Shown here: positions 37,703-46,799 of the stretch, piece by piece | Layout: each line of letters starts with the position of its first letter | Numbering within the stretch: position 1 is the first letter of the stretch | Source of the DNA: Streptomyces sp. T12 | Lineage (GTDB): Bacteria > Actinomycetota > Actinomycetes > Streptomycetales > Streptomycetaceae | Length of the DNA: 64,000 bases | Reading direction: 5' to 3' | NCBI RefSeq assembly: GCF_028736035.1 | Contig: NZ_CP117866.1 | Location: 1,550,001-1,614,000 of the forward strand | Translations under genes and position numbers: made by a program | The notes under the pieces: generated by a model | Seen by the model: the letters and a program-made list of their open reading frames with translations, nothing else | What the model was told of the DNA's origin: nothing | The model's database searches: none

Positions 37703-39544
37703 CTAGGGGAGGGCGGAATCGACCACCGTCCTAGCGGCGCCGACGACGGCGGACCCAGTGGCCGGCGCCACGGCCGGAAGGGTCACGACGGCGTCGACCG
37801 GGGTGGCGGACTCGGCCTGGCCACCGGAGTGAGAGCCGGAATCGGAGCCGGAATCGTCCTGGACGTAGCGCGTCTCGTAATGCGGCTCCGGATCCTCCTG
37901 GGGGGAGTCGGCCTCGGGCGGCTCGGGGGCGTCGGCGTCCGGGGACAAGGGCTCGGGCTCGGACTCGGACTCTACGGGCGTGCCACCTTCCCCCTTCTCG
38001 TCCCGCTTCTCCTCCTTCTCCCCGGGCTCGGCCTTGCGTACGTCCGCGAGGCCGCCGTCGAGCAGCCAGCGCTGCGCCTCGGAACCGTCCCGTTCGGTGA
38101 CGACCACGCTCTCGCCCTTGCCGCCCGCGACCGCCAGCCCCTCGGACCGGCGCAGCAGAAGCTCCCCGTGGACGGTGAGGTCGTAGCTCACCTCGCCGGC
38201 GGGGGCGAGGCAGTTGGCCAGGACGACCGTGCCCGCGCCGGGGTCGGAGTCGAGGCAGAGGGTGGGGACGGCGGCGCTGCGCAGCAGACCGTTGTCCTGG
38301 TACGACCACTGCTGCGACGCGGCGGACGAGCACTCCGCCAGCTCGGCTCGGGAACCGCTGCGGACCTCGCCGTCGCGGAGGTCCAGGCACAGGCCGCGGT
38401 CCAGGTTGCGGAGCCTGCCCTGGGCGATCGCGACGGGTTCCTCGGCCAAGGCGGCCGACGGTGATCCACCGGACGAGGACGAGGGCGGGGACACCGTGCC
38501 GGGGTGGACGGACTGGCCGCTGGGCGCGCCCCAGGTGGCCCCCGGGGCGGGGGCGCCGTTCTCCTCGGACCAGCCCTTGACGGTGAGCACGGTCACGAGC
38601 AGGACGAGGGAGGTCACACCGACGCCCACCGCTACGGCCTTCGCGCGTCCACGCGGCGAGGCGAGCGGCGCCGGGCGGTGCCGTCCTCCGCGGCGCGGGC
38701 GGGCGTCCGGCGCCGATCCGGAGCCGCCTCGCCCGGGCCGGGAGTCGAGATAGCGCCGGGCGCCCCAGCCGAGCACGGTTTCGGCGAGGAGCACTTCGAG
38801 GCCGCCCTCGAAATGGCTGAGCTGCTCCGCGGTGTGACGGCAGTAGCGGCACTCCATCAGATGCTGCTGGACATCGGGCAACAGGGCGCCGCCCCGGCGA
38901 ATGGGGACGTCGAGGAGACGGTTGTAGTAGCGGCATTCCCGGGTGGGCGCGTGTTCGCGGTGAGCACGGACGCAACCCCGCCGGAATTGCTCACGCACTC
39001 CCTCCAGCGCCGCCGACGCGGTGCCCGCATCCACCCCCAGCAGACCAGCGGGTATGGTTATCGGTTCCGCCTCGACCTCGATGTGCCAGAGGAGGCATTG
39101 CGAGGCCCCCGACAGAGCCTGGAATGCACGCTCGGCGATTTGCCGCCTTTCGGGCGTCACGGACCGTGCGGCGCGCAGCCCGCGCCCTCCGGTCGGTTTG
39201 CCGAGTTCCGGCAAGAGGGCGGAAATACCTTCGTCGGCGGCCCACTCCTTCACCAGTTCCCGTACGGCGGCGAGGAGTTGGGGACGCAGCGCGCCGGCGT
39301 CCGGTCCGCCGAGCACACGATGGAAGGCGGCGGCGGCCACCATGGAGGCCGAACTCGCCGTGGACGCCAGGCAGATGGACGCGTAGTCGTGCGTGGCGCG
39401 CCAGTGCCTGGCCATCAGCAGGGCGACGGCATGGGGATCCGTGCCGGTCTGCCCCAGGCCCGCGAGGAGATCGCGGTCGGACTCTCCGGGGCTCACCCCG
39501 GGTCGTGGGGGGTACGGCGGTCGTGGGGGGTGAGGGGATTGCAC
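37703..39544 (-). CDS. Sigma-like/zinc-finger/membrane/ricin-lectin fusion protein
   Basis: This protein of about 613 residues has an unusual layout. Residues about 24-80 (DRDLLAGLGQ, HAVALLMARHWRATHDYA) resemble sigma-70 region 2, and about 144-195 resemble region 4 (ALSGASQCLLWHIEVEA). H228, C232 and C235 (HLMECRYCRH) match an anti-sigma zinc-finger core. A membrane helix (about 302-323) follows. Outside lie a ricin-type lectin domain (about 370-500; LRNLDRGLCLDL, ASQQWSYQDNGLLRS) and a long acidic Pro/Glu/Ser tail. GTG 39544 is preferred for its AAGGAA site; ATG 39622 is in frame. Function is unknown. Confidence 0.78.
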   Translation of the reverse strand: MQSPHPPRPPYPPRPGVSPGESDRDLLAGLGQTGTDPHAVALLMARHWRATHDYASICLASTASSASMVAAAAFHRVLGGPDAGALRPQLLAAVRELVKEWAADEGISALLPELGKPTGGRGLRAARSVTPERRQIAERAFQALSGASQCLLWHIEVEAEPITIPAGLLGVDAGTASAALEGVREQFRRGCVRAHREHAPTRECRYYNRLLDVPIRRGGALLPDVQQHLMECRYCRHTAEQLSHFEGGLEVLLAETVLGWGARRYLDSRPGRGGSGSAPDARPRRGGRHRPAPLASPRGRAKAVAVGVGVTSLVLLVTVLTVKGWSEENGAPAPGATWGAPSGQSVHPGTVSPPSSSSGGSPSAALAEEPVAIAQGRLRNLDRGLCLDLRDGEVRSGSRAELAECSSAASQQWSYQDNGLLRSAAVPTLCLDSDPGAGTVVLANCLAPAGEVSYDLTVHGELLLRRSEGLAVAGGKGESVVVTERDGSEAQRWLLDGGLADVRKAEPGEKEEKRDEKGEGGTPVESESEPEPLSPDADAPEPPEADSPQEDPEPHYETRYVQDDSGSDSGSHSGGQAESATPVDAVVTLPAVAPATGSAVVGAARTVVDSALP

Positions 39545-39896
39545 TGAACCATTTCCTTCCCAGCCGCAGGACGGCATGCGAAATGCACGTCCGTCGGAAA
39601 AGCAGGTGCCTGATTGGTGCATACCTAGGCCGCGTCACCTGTGGACCGGCTATTCGGTCGCTCACTTTCGCACAAGCAACGGACAGGAAACAAGAAGTTC
39701 GAGTGACCAACGTTCAAAAGGAAGGGAATTCAGAAAAGTTACCGGCGGTATCCGCACCGACTTTCGACGTCGCCGGCAAACCTCGCGCCAAGTTGTGTGC
39801 AGCCGAAGACCGTTGGTCCACGGAATCTTCAACTCCACTTGTTGCACAGCAAGCTCCGAGGTTTCTCTCGGCGTGCTCTCATCCCCGTGTACCAGC
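39545..39896. other. 352-base AT-richer intergenic region before galU
   Basis: The region lies between the divergent fusion-protein and galU genes and is clearly less GC-rich than its surroundings. It should carry both promoters. A 65-codon frame (GTG 39703 to TGA 39900) overlaps the galU ATG as ATGA. It has mixed third positions, a TTA codon and only a weak AAGAAG site, so I do not call it a gene. No tRNA or strong hairpin was seen. Confidence 0.55.
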
Positions 39897-40874
39897 ATGA
39901 GCGGCATGATCGTCCCCCACACGACACCCACCCCGGATGCGGACGCTACGGCCCGTACCCCCCGCGCGGTCCGCAAGGCGGTCGTCCCGGCCGCCGGCCT
40001 CGGCACACGGTTCCTGCCCGCGACGAAGGCGACGCCCAAGGAGATGCTGCCGGTCGTCGACAAGCCGGCCATCCAGTACGTCGTCGAGGAGGCCGCCGCG
40101 GCCGGGCTCGACGACGTGCTGATGATCACCGGTCGGCACAAGCGGGCCATCGAGGACCACTTCGACAACGCCTTCGAGCTGGAGCAGGCGCTCGCCGCCA
40201 AGGGTGACACCGTACGGCTGGACGCGGTGCGCGATCCGGCCCGGCTCGCCGACATCCACCACATCCGCCAGGGCGACCCGCTCGGCCTCGGCCACGCGGT
40301 GCTGTGCGCGCGTCACCACGTCGGCGACCAGCCGTTCGCCGTCCTCCTCGGCGACGACCTCATCGACCCGCGCGAGACCCTGCTCAGCCGGATGCTGGAC
40401 GTCCGCGACCGCTACGAGGGCAGCGTGGTCGCCCTCATGGAGGTCCCGCCGGAGCAGATCCACCTCTACGGCTGCGCGGCCGTCGAACCGTCCGGCGAGG
40501 ACGGCGTGGTCCGCGTGACCGGCCTGGTGGAGAAGCCGTCGCGCGAGCACGCGCCGAGCCGCTACGCGGTCATCGGCCGCTACGTCCTCGACCCGGCCGT
40601 CTTCGGCGTCCTGGAGCGCACCCCGCCCGGCCGTGGCGGCGAGATCCAGCTCACCGACGCCCTCCAGGAGCTGGCGACGGGCGGCACGGTCCACGGAGTC
40701 GTGTTCGCCGGGCTGCGCTACGACACCGGCGACAAGGCGGACTACCTGCGCACGGTGGTACGGCTGGCGTGCGGCCGGGCGGACCTGGGGCCGGAGTTCA
40801 TGGCCTGGCTGAAGGAGTTCACGGCAGGGCTGGAGGAGGGCGGCGGGCAGGACCGGAACGGGCTCGCTGCTTGA
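39897..40874 (+). CDS. galU: UTP-glucose-1-phosphate uridylyltransferase
   Basis: The 325-residue GalU makes UDP-glucose from UTP and glucose-1-phosphate for glycan and trehalose synthesis. The nucleotide-binding start AVVPAAGLGTRFLPATKATPKEMLPVVDKP is complete, as are LMITGRHKRAIEDHFD, AVLLGDDLID, YGCAAVEP and LVEKPSREHAPS. Starts at 39897 and 39906 are both possible; neither has a ribosome site, so leaderless or coupled translation may apply. A GC hairpin follows. Confidence 0.93.
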   Translation: MSGMIVPHTTPTPDADATARTPRAVRKAVVPAAGLGTRFLPATKATPKEMLPVVDKPAIQYVVEEAAAAGLDDVLMITGRHKRAIEDHFDNAFELEQALAAKGDTVRLDAVRDPARLADIHHIRQGDPLGLGHAVLCARHHVGDQPFAVLLGDDLIDPRETLLSRMLDVRDRYEGSVVALMEVPPEQIHLYGCAAVEPSGEDGVVRVTGLVEKPSREHAPSRYAVIGRYVLDPAVFGVLERTPPGRGGEIQLTDALQELATGGTVHGVVFAGLRYDTGDKADYLRTVVRLACGRADLGPEFMAWLKEFTAGLEEGGGQDRNGLAA

Positions 40875-40898
40875 GCGTTCGCGGCACGAAGGGGCACA

Positions 40899-40918
40899 GG
40901 GGCCCCACACGGGGCCCC
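40899..40918 (+). terminator. Rho-independent-like terminator after galU
   Basis: GGGGCCCC at 40899-40906 and again at 40911-40918 forms an 8-bp stem with a 4-base loop, followed by TTCTTA. It starts 25 bases after the galU stop. Confidence 0.8.
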
Positions 40919-40973
40919 TTCTTACTGCCGTACTACAGCCCTCTGCCGTACAGCCGTCCGCCGTTCGGCCGGC

Positions 40974-41426
40974 TCAGCCGTTCGGCCGCAGGGTCCAGAC
41001 GACGGTCATCTCCCCGGTCACAGCCCCGTCACCGCGCTGGATCTCGATCGCCACGGGGAACTCGGGCCGCTCCCCCGCGTCCAGCTCCGCGACGACCTCG
41101 GCGGCCGGGCGGCCCAGCGTCGCGGTGGCGGTGACGGCGCCCATGGCGAGCTTCTTGTAGGAGATCTCGGCCCGCACCGCGAGCGGCACGGCGCGCGAGA
41201 GCTGGTCACCGAACGCGGCCAGCACGATCGCGCCACTGGCGGACTCGCCGAGCGTGAACATCGCGCCGGCGTGCGGCCCGCCCACGTGGTTGTGGTACTC
41301 GCCCTGGTCCGGCAGAGCCACCACGGCCTTCTCCGGCGTGGTCTCCAGGAATTCGAGGTTCAGGGTCCGGGCCATCGGCACGGTGGCGGCGAGCATCTCG
41401 CCGATCGACATCTGGTCTGCGCTCAT
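40974..41426 (-). CDS. Hotdog-fold thioesterase-like protein (DUF4442)
   Basis: The roughly 150-residue hotdog-fold protein has the PaaI/DUF4442 pattern: DQGEYHNHVGGPHAGAMFTLGESASG in the central helix, then VRAEISYKKLAMGAVTATATL. It may hydrolyse an acyl-CoA; the substrate is unknown. Alternative starts at 41435 and 41444 are in frame; no clear ribosome site distinguishes them. Confidence 0.8.
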   Translation of the reverse strand: MSADQMSIGEMLAATVPMARTLNLEFLETTPEKAVVALPDQGEYHNHVGGPHAGAMFTLGESASGAIVLAAFGDQLSRAVPLAVRAEISYKKLAMGAVTATATLGRPAAEVVAELDAGERPEFPVAIEIQRGDGAVTGEMTVVWTLRPNG

Positions 41427-41630
41427 GGCGGTCATGTTACCCACGAGTAGGGTCCGGGAACAGACCTGTGTGACGAGCGTCGTATCACTACCGATCGAAG
41501 CCGGACCACCCGCGAGCCGAGTGGCGCGTCCGGCCCGTGACGTGCCTGTTCATGACCGTGCTGTGTGTACCGGGCCTACGGAACCTACGGCGTCGTAGCA
41601 AGCACATGGCCACCGGCAACCCAGCTCGGC

Positions 41631-42476
41631 TCAGCCGATGCTGAAAGCCCCGTCGGGGGGCTCGGGTGACGGTACGGCGTCCTCGTCCCGCACCGGCCGC
41701 GCGCCGCCGATGAACTGCCGCAGGGCGGGCCCGTGTTCGACGCGGGCCGGGAAGGCGTCGGAGGCGGTGAGCCGGGCCAGGGCGGCCGTGTCGAGAGGCC
41801 GGTGCGCGGCGACGAGCACCGCGTTTCCGAAGCGGCGGCCCCGCAGCACACCCGGCTCGGCGATCAGGACCAGCTCCTCGAACTGCGTGGCGTAGGTGGC
41901 GAGTTGGGAGCGCAGGAAGGCGAAGGGCGCGGCATCGGCGAGGTTGGCCAGATAGACGCCGCTCGCCCGCAGCACCCGCTGGGCCTGACGGACGTACGAC
42001 ACCGACGTCAGATGGGCCGGCACCCGTGACCCACCGAAGACGTCGGCGACGAGCACGTCGGCGGAGTCGTCCGGGGCCGCCTCCAGCCAGGCACGGGCGT
42101 CTCCGGCGTGCAGCCGGATGCCGGCCCCGTCGGGAATCGGCAGATGCTCGGCGACCAGCTCCATCAGCCCACGGTCGGCCTCGACGACGTCCTGCCGCGA
42201 GCCGGGCCGGGTCACGGCCAGATAGCGGGGCAGGGTGAGCGCCCCACCCCCGAGGTGCAGCACGTCCAGTGCCCGCCCCGCCTCGGCGACGGTGTCGAGC
42301 ACATGCCCGAGCCGCTGGGCGTACTCGAACTCCAGATACGAGGGCTCGTCGAGATCGACGTACGACTGCGGAGCCCCGTCGACGGTCAGCAGCCACGCCC
42401 GCTCCCGATCGACGTCGGGCATCAGCTTGGCGATGCCGTGGTCGACAGGCCGGGTCACGGGTATGGGCTCGTTCAC
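41631..42476 (-). CDS. Spermidine synthase-like methyltransferase-fold protein
   Basis: The 281-residue protein has a class I SAM-type fold (LDVLHLGGGALTLPRYLAV, DVVEADRGLMELV, GDARAWLEA, SADVLVADVFGGSRVP). The lead-in SYVDLDEPSYLEFEYAQRL is typical of actinobacterial spermidine synthase-like orphans, which usually lack proven polyamine activity. GTG 42476 is used, as homology starts there. It is separated by 86 bases from the tuf stop, both on the minus strand. Confidence 0.82.
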   Translation of the reverse strand: MNEPIPVTRPVDHGIAKLMPDVDRERAWLLTVDGAPQSYVDLDEPSYLEFEYAQRLGHVLDTVAEAGRALDVLHLGGGALTLPRYLAVTRPGSRQDVVEADRGLMELVAEHLPIPDGAGIRLHAGDARAWLEAAPDDSADVLVADVFGGSRVPAHLTSVSYVRQAQRVLRASGVYLANLADAAPFAFLRSQLATYATQFEELVLIAEPGVLRGRRFGNAVLVAAHRPLDTAALARLTASDAFPARVEHGPALRQFIGGARPVRDEDAVPSPEPPDGAFSIG

Positions 42477-42562
42477 CTTCTCATTGTGCCCGGGGTAGCG
42501 CCTGGGGGACTGCGCGACCAGCCACGACGGCCCCGCAGTCCCCCCGACGAACCGCACCACCC

Positions 42563-43732
42563 TCACACGACGGCGGTCACGGTCCCCGCCCCGACAGTCC
42601 GCCCGCCCTCACGGATGGCGAACCCGAGCCCCGGCTCCAGAGGCACCTCGCGCCCCAGCTCGACTGTCATCGTGACCGTCTCCCCGGGCCGCGCCACAGC
42701 CACCTCACCGAGGTCGATGTCACCCACCACATCCGCCGTGCGGATGTAGAACTGCGGCCGATACCCGGTGGCGACCGGCGTCGTACGACCGCCCTCACGC
42801 GCGGACAGCACATACACCTGCGCGGTGAAGTGGCGACTCGGCTCCACACTGCCCGGCGCCGCGACGACATGCCCGCGCCGGACTGCGTCCCGGGGAACGC
42901 CGCGCAGCAGCAACGCCACGTTGTCCCCGGCCTGCGCGTCGTCCATCGGCTTGCCGAAGGTCTCCAGGCCGGTGACCACGCTCTCCAGCCCGGCGCCGAG
43001 CACTTCGACCCGGTCACCCACCCGCACGGTGCCCCGCTCGACGGCCCCGGTCACCACCGTCCCCCGGCCGGTGATGGTGAGCACGTTCTCGACGGGCAGC
43101 AGGAACGGCGCGTCCACATATCGCTCCGGCATCGGGACGTAGGTGTCCACCGCGTCGAGCAGTGCCTCGATCGACGCCGTCCACTTCGGGTCCCCCTCCA
43201 GGGCCTTCAGCCCCGAGACCCGTACGACGGGCGCGGCGTCGCCGCCGTAACCGTGCTCGCTGAGCAGGTCGCGGACCTCCAGCTCGACGAGGTCGGTGAG
43301 CTCCTCGTCACCCGCGTCGGCCTTGTTGAGGGCGACGACGATGTGGTCGACGCCCACCTGCCGGGCGAGCAGCACGTGTTCGGCGGTCTGCGGCATGATC
43401 CCGTCGAGCGCGGAGACGACGAGGATCGCCCCGTCGAGCTGCGCGGCCCCGGTGACCATGTTCTTGACGTAGTCGGCGTGGCCCGGCATGTCGACGTGCG
43501 CGTAGTGGCGGGTGTCGGTCTCGTACTCGACGTGCGCGATGTTGATGGTGATGCCGCGCGCGGCCTCCTCCGGCGCCCGGTCGATGCGGTCGAAGGGGAC
43601 GTACGCGGAAGATCCGCGCTCGGCGAGGACCTTGGTGATGGCGGCGGTCAAGGTGGTCTTGCCGTGGTCGACATGGCCCATCGTGCCGATGTTCAGATGC
43701 GGTTTGGTGCGCACGTATGCCGTCTTGGACAT
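42563..43732 (-). CDS. tuf: Divergent second elongation factor Tu (Tuf3-like)
   Basis: The 389-residue EF-Tu has GTPase motifs GHVDHGKT (G1), RGITIN (G2), DMPGHADY (G3; DCPGHADY in the usual protein), NKAD (G4) and a G5 serine in [15 protein letters not shown]. Domain II ([13 protein letters not shown]) and domain III ([13 protein letters not shown]) are complete, ending TVTAVV without the usual Lys-rich end. Streptomycetes carry a principal tuf1 in the ribosomal cluster; this copy matches the divergent tuf3 class, reported in S. coelicolor to respond to the stringent response. GAGG precedes ATG 43732. Confidence 0.93.
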   Translation of the reverse strand: MSKTAYVRTKPHLNIGTMGHVDHGKTTLTAAITKVLAERGSSAYVPFDRIDRAPEEAARGITINIAHVEYETDTRHYAHVDMPGHADYVKNMVTGAAQLDGAILVVSALDGIMPQTAEHVLLARQVGVDHIVVALNKADAGDEELTDLVELEVRDLLSEHGYGGDAAPVVRVSGLKALEGDPKWTASIEALLDAVDTYVPMPERYVDAPFLLPVENVLTITGRGTVVTGAVERGTVRVGDRVEVLGAGLESVVTGLETFGKPMDDAQAGDNVALLLRGVPRDAVRRGHVVAAPGSVEPSRHFTAQVYVLSAREGGRTTPVATGYRPQFYIRTADVVGDIDLGEVAVARPGETVTMTVELGREVPLEPGLGFAIREGGRTVGAGTVTAVV

Positions 43733-43824
43733 GGCTGTACCTCGAAGTCTCTTCGTAGGAGAGGGGGACCCCAAGGACTTGCCGACCCTCCCCCTGCGGG
43801 GTCCGCCGGACTATCCGGAGAGGG

Positions 43825-43950
43825 TCAGCTTCGGGCGCCGTCGACTGCGGCCAGGAAGACCGGAACGGCAGCCTTCGGAGCATCCGCGACTGCGGATGCT
43901 GCGAGGACGAAGGCGTGCCGGAACATGAGGTCGATCATCGTCGACGCCAT
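43825..43950 (-). CDS. Possible 41-residue small ORF upstream of tuf
   Basis: A short frame reads MASTMIDLMFRHAFVLAA and ends FLAAVDGARS at TGA 43827..43825. It is on the same strand as, and 93 bases upstream of, the divergent tuf. The composition is protein-like (a hydrophobic middle), but there is no clear ribosome site or known homologue. It may be chance or a leader peptide. Confidence 0.25.
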   Translation of the reverse strand: MASTMIDLMFRHAFVLAASAVADAPKAAVPVFLAAVDGARS

Positions 43951-44003
43951 GCCCGGCGTCGAATGGTTTTTCGCGGATGGGGAGTTCGGGCCGGGTTCGG
44001 GGC

Positions 44004-44726
44004 CTACGCCCCGATGTTCTTCAGCGCCTCGCGCACCGACAGCGGTGCGAACCGCCCCCGCTCCCGCGCCAGAAAGGCCCGTACGGCCTCCGGGTCGGTC
44101 TTGGCGTACTCGCGCAGGCACCAGCCGATCGCCTTGCGGATGAAGAAGTCGGGGTGCCCGGACTGGCGCAGGCAGTAGGCGAAGAGACGTGGGGTGTCGG
44201 TGCGTTCCTTGTAGCGCAGCTGGTGGAGCAGGACGGTGCGCGCCACCCACAGGTCGTCGTCGACGATCCAGGCGTCCATGTCCGCCGTGAGCAACGGATC
44301 GGCCGCGACGAGCCCGCCGACGACGTGCGCGGCGAGCGCGTCGACGGTGTCCCACCAGGAGACGGTGGTGACGAGGTGCCGGGCCACCGGCAGGAAGCCG
44401 GAGGAGCAGCGCCCCACGTGGCGGCGCAGATAGTCGACGGCGAAGTAGTGGTACTCGCGCTCGGGCAGCTGCCAGCAGCGCAGCGCCACGGCGGTGCAGT
44501 CGGTCTCGTCGGGGCGCGGTGTGCCCTCGAGGACGGTGCGGGACAGGGCGCGGCGCTCGGGTGTGGGGATGCCGAGGAACGGGGCCACGTCCTTCATGTA
44601 CGCCCGGGCGGTGGCGGCCCGCTTCGGATCCGCCGCGGCGGCGTACGCGGCGGTGAGCCGCTCCAGGACCGTGTCGGCGAGAACGCTGCGGGGAACTTCC
44701 AACGTTCCCGCACCTGTGACGCGCAT
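44004..44726 (-). CDS. AlkD-like DNA alkylation repair protein
   Basis: The roughly 240-residue HEAT-like helical-repeat protein has AlkD-family landmarks: YMKDVAPFLGIPTPERRALSR near the start, LPEREYHYFAVDYLRRH, VTTVSWWDTVDALA and PDFFIRKAIGWCLREYAKTDP. AlkD enzymes excise alkylated bases without base flipping. The start is uncertain: in-frame ATGs lie at 44726 and 44738, with no distinct ribosome site. Confidence 0.87.
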   Translation of the reverse strand: MRVTGAGTLEVPRSVLADTVLERLTAAYAAAADPKRAATARAYMKDVAPFLGIPTPERRALSRTVLEGTPRPDETDCTAVALRCWQLPEREYHYFAVDYLRRHVGRCSSGFLPVARHLVTTVSWWDTVDALAAHVVGGLVAADPLLTADMDAWIVDDDLWVARTVLLHQLRYKERTDTPRLFAYCLRQSGHPDFFIRKAIGWCLREYAKTDPEAVRAFLARERGRFAPLSVREALKNIGA

Positions 44727-44775
44727 GAGACGAACCATACGGCGATCACACATCTTTGTCGGTTACTGTCGCCGA

Positions 44776-45552
44776 ATGCTCGATGCCACCACCCGCTCTG
44801 GGGGCACCGCAACGGCCCCTCCCCGGGCCGCCGCCACGGAGCTCGTCCCCGCGCCCCTGCCGGCGCCCGTCCCCGCAGGCTTCGCCACGCGCTGTTCGAG
44901 AGCGCTGCTGTCGCCGTGGTCGCGGCTGTCCCTGCTCGTGGTGCTGCTCGCGGCGGCCGCGTCCTCCGTGCTGCTCTTCGAACCGCAGAAGCTCCTGGCG
45001 AACGGCTGGCCGCCGCACGTCGAGGGCGGGGCCGCGGTGGTGCTGTTCGCCGTGGCGTACGGGCTGGTCACGGTGGCGTTCGTGCCGCGGCCGCTGCTGA
45101 ACCTCGCGGCGGGCGCGCTCTTCGGTTCCGAGTGGGGCATCGGCGCGTCCCTGGCGGGCACGGTGCTGGGTGCCGGCGTCGCCTTCGCGCTGGGCCGGCT
45201 GCTCGGCCAGGACGCGCTGCGCCCGCTGCTGCGGGGCCGGTGGCTGAAGGCCGCCGACGGCCAGTTCAGCCGGCACGGTTTCCGCTCGATGCTGGCGGTG
45301 CGGCTGTTCCCCGGTGTGCCGTTCTGGGCCGCGAACTACGCCGCCTCCGTCTCCCGCATGGGCTACGTCCCGTTCCTGCTCGCGACGGCGCTCGGGTCGA
45401 TCCCCAACACCGCCGCGTACGTCGTCGCCGGCGCCCGCGCCTCCGCGCCGACGTCGCCGGCCTTCCTGATCGCGCTGGCCTGCATCGCCCTGCCGGCGCT
45501 GGCGGGCGTGGTGGTGGCCTGGCGCAAGCGCCACCACCTGCGCCTCAAGTGA
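44776..45552 (+). CDS. TVP38/TMEM64-family membrane protein
   Basis: The 258-residue membrane protein has a Pro/Ala-rich N-terminus and the SNARE-associated core FVPRPLLNLAAGALFGSEWG, FSRHGFRSMLAVRLFPGVPF and NYAASVSRMGYVPFLLATALG. The family overlaps with DedA in proposed lipid-carrier or membrane functions. The 5' region shares a 49-base gap with the divergent alkylation repair gene. TACTGT lies 6 bases before the ATG, so it may be leaderless. Confidence 0.87.
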   Translation: MLDATTRSGGTATAPPRAAATELVPAPLPAPVPAGFATRCSRALLSPWSRLSLLVVLLAAAASSVLLFEPQKLLANGWPPHVEGGAAVVLFAVAYGLVTVAFVPRPLLNLAAGALFGSEWGIGASLAGTVLGAGVAFALGRLLGQDALRPLLRGRWLKAADGQFSRHGFRSMLAVRLFPGVPFWAANYAASVSRMGYVPFLLATALGSIPNTAAYVVAGARASAPTSPAFLIALACIALPALAGVVVAWRKRHHLRLK

Positions 45553-45556
45553 TCGC

Positions 45557-46726
45557 TCAGGCCGCTTCCAGCACCATCGCGTTGGCGAGGCCGCCCGCCT
45601 CGCACATGGTCTGCAGCGCGTAGCGGGCGCCGCGCTCGCGCATCGCGTGGACCAGGGTCGTCGTCAGCCGGGTGCCACTGGCGCCCAGCGGATGGCCGAT
45701 CGCGATCGCGCCGCCGTGCACGTTGACCTTGGCGAGGTCGGCGCCGGTCTCCTGCTGCCAGGCCAGGACGACGCTGGAGAAGGCCTCGTTGACCTCGAAG
45801 AGGTCGATGTCGTCGAGGCGCAGGCCCGCCCTGCGCAGGACCTTCTCCGTCGCCGGAATGACGCCGGTGAGCATCAGCAGCGGGTCTGAGCCGGTGACGG
45901 CGAAGCTGTGCAGCCGGGCGAGCGGGCGCAGGCCGAGGCGGGCGGCGGTCTCGCTGGAGGTGATGAGCACGGCGGAGGCACCGTCGTTGATGGGGCTGGC
46001 GTTGCCCGGGGTGACGTTCCACTCGATCTGCGGGAACCGCTCGGCGAAGGTCGGGTCGTAGTAGGAGGGCTTGAGGCCGGCGAGGATCTCGGTGGTGCTG
46101 GACGGCCGTACGCACTCGTCGCGCGCGACGCCGTCCAGGGGCGCGACCTCGGTGTCGAAGAGGCCCTTGTCCCAGGCCTCGGCCGCCTTGCGGTGCGAGG
46201 AGACGGCGAAGGCGTCCATCTGCTCGCGGGTGATCGACCACTTGGCGGCGATGAGCTCGGCGCTGATGCCCTGCGGGACGAGGCCCTCCGGGTAGCGCTC
46301 GGCGATGCCGGGGCCGAAGGGGTCCTTGCCGGGCGGCACGTTCGACCACATCGGCACCCGGCTCATCGACTCGACGCCACAGGCGACGACCAGGTCGTAC
46401 GCGCCCGAGATGACGCCCTGGGCGGCAAAGTGCACGGCCTGCTGGGAAGAGCCGCACTGGCGGTCCACGGTGGTCGCCGGGACCGCCTCCGGGAAGCCCG
46501 CCGACAGGGCGGCGTAGCGGGTGGTGTTCATGGCCTGCTCGCCGACCTGGTCGACGGTGCCGCCGATGACGTCGTCGATGAGGGCCGGGTCGACGCCGGA
46601 GCGTTCGACGAGGGTGCGCAGGGTGTGGGCGAGGAGTTCGACGGGGTGGACGTGCGCGAGGGAGCCGTTCGGCTTGCCCTTGCCTATCGGGGTGCGTACG
46701 GCTTCGACGATGACTGCGTCACGCAT
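45557..46726 (-). CDS. Acetyl-CoA acetyltransferase (thiolase)
   Basis: The 389-residue thiolase has the acyl-Cys in TTVDRQCGSSQQAVH, the GGAIAIGHPLGASGTR His and the C-terminal Cys block MCEAGGLANAMV. It works in fatty-acid beta-oxidation or acetoacetyl-CoA formation; direction is not evident. ATG 46726 has AAGGAGG upstream. It diverges from an HxlR regulator gene across three direct repeats. Confidence 0.93.
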   Translation of the reverse strand: MRDAVIVEAVRTPIGKGKPNGSLAHVHPVELLAHTLRTLVERSGVDPALIDDVIGGTVDQVGEQAMNTTRYAALSAGFPEAVPATTVDRQCGSSQQAVHFAAQGVISGAYDLVVACGVESMSRVPMWSNVPPGKDPFGPGIAERYPEGLVPQGISAELIAAKWSITREQMDAFAVSSHRKAAEAWDKGLFDTEVAPLDGVARDECVRPSSTTEILAGLKPSYYDPTFAERFPQIEWNVTPGNASPINDGASAVLITSSETAARLGLRPLARLHSFAVTGSDPLLMLTGVIPATEKVLRRAGLRLDDIDLFEVNEAFSSVVLAWQQETGADLAKVNVHGGAIAIGHPLGASGTRLTTTLVHAMRERGARYALQTMCEAGGLANAMVLEAA

Positions 46727-46799
46727 GGTGCAGGCCTCCTTGGCCGCCGGGCGAGGACCGGAGCGCGGCCTGTGCGAGGGCCGACGCGATTACCGGTGA

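Noticed and set aside
43767..43803. Seven-base inverted repeat (GGACCCC/GGGGTCC) upstream of the divergent tuf as a riboswitch or attenuator
   Set aside because: The arms are short with a 23-base loop and nothing else supports a regulatory RNA.
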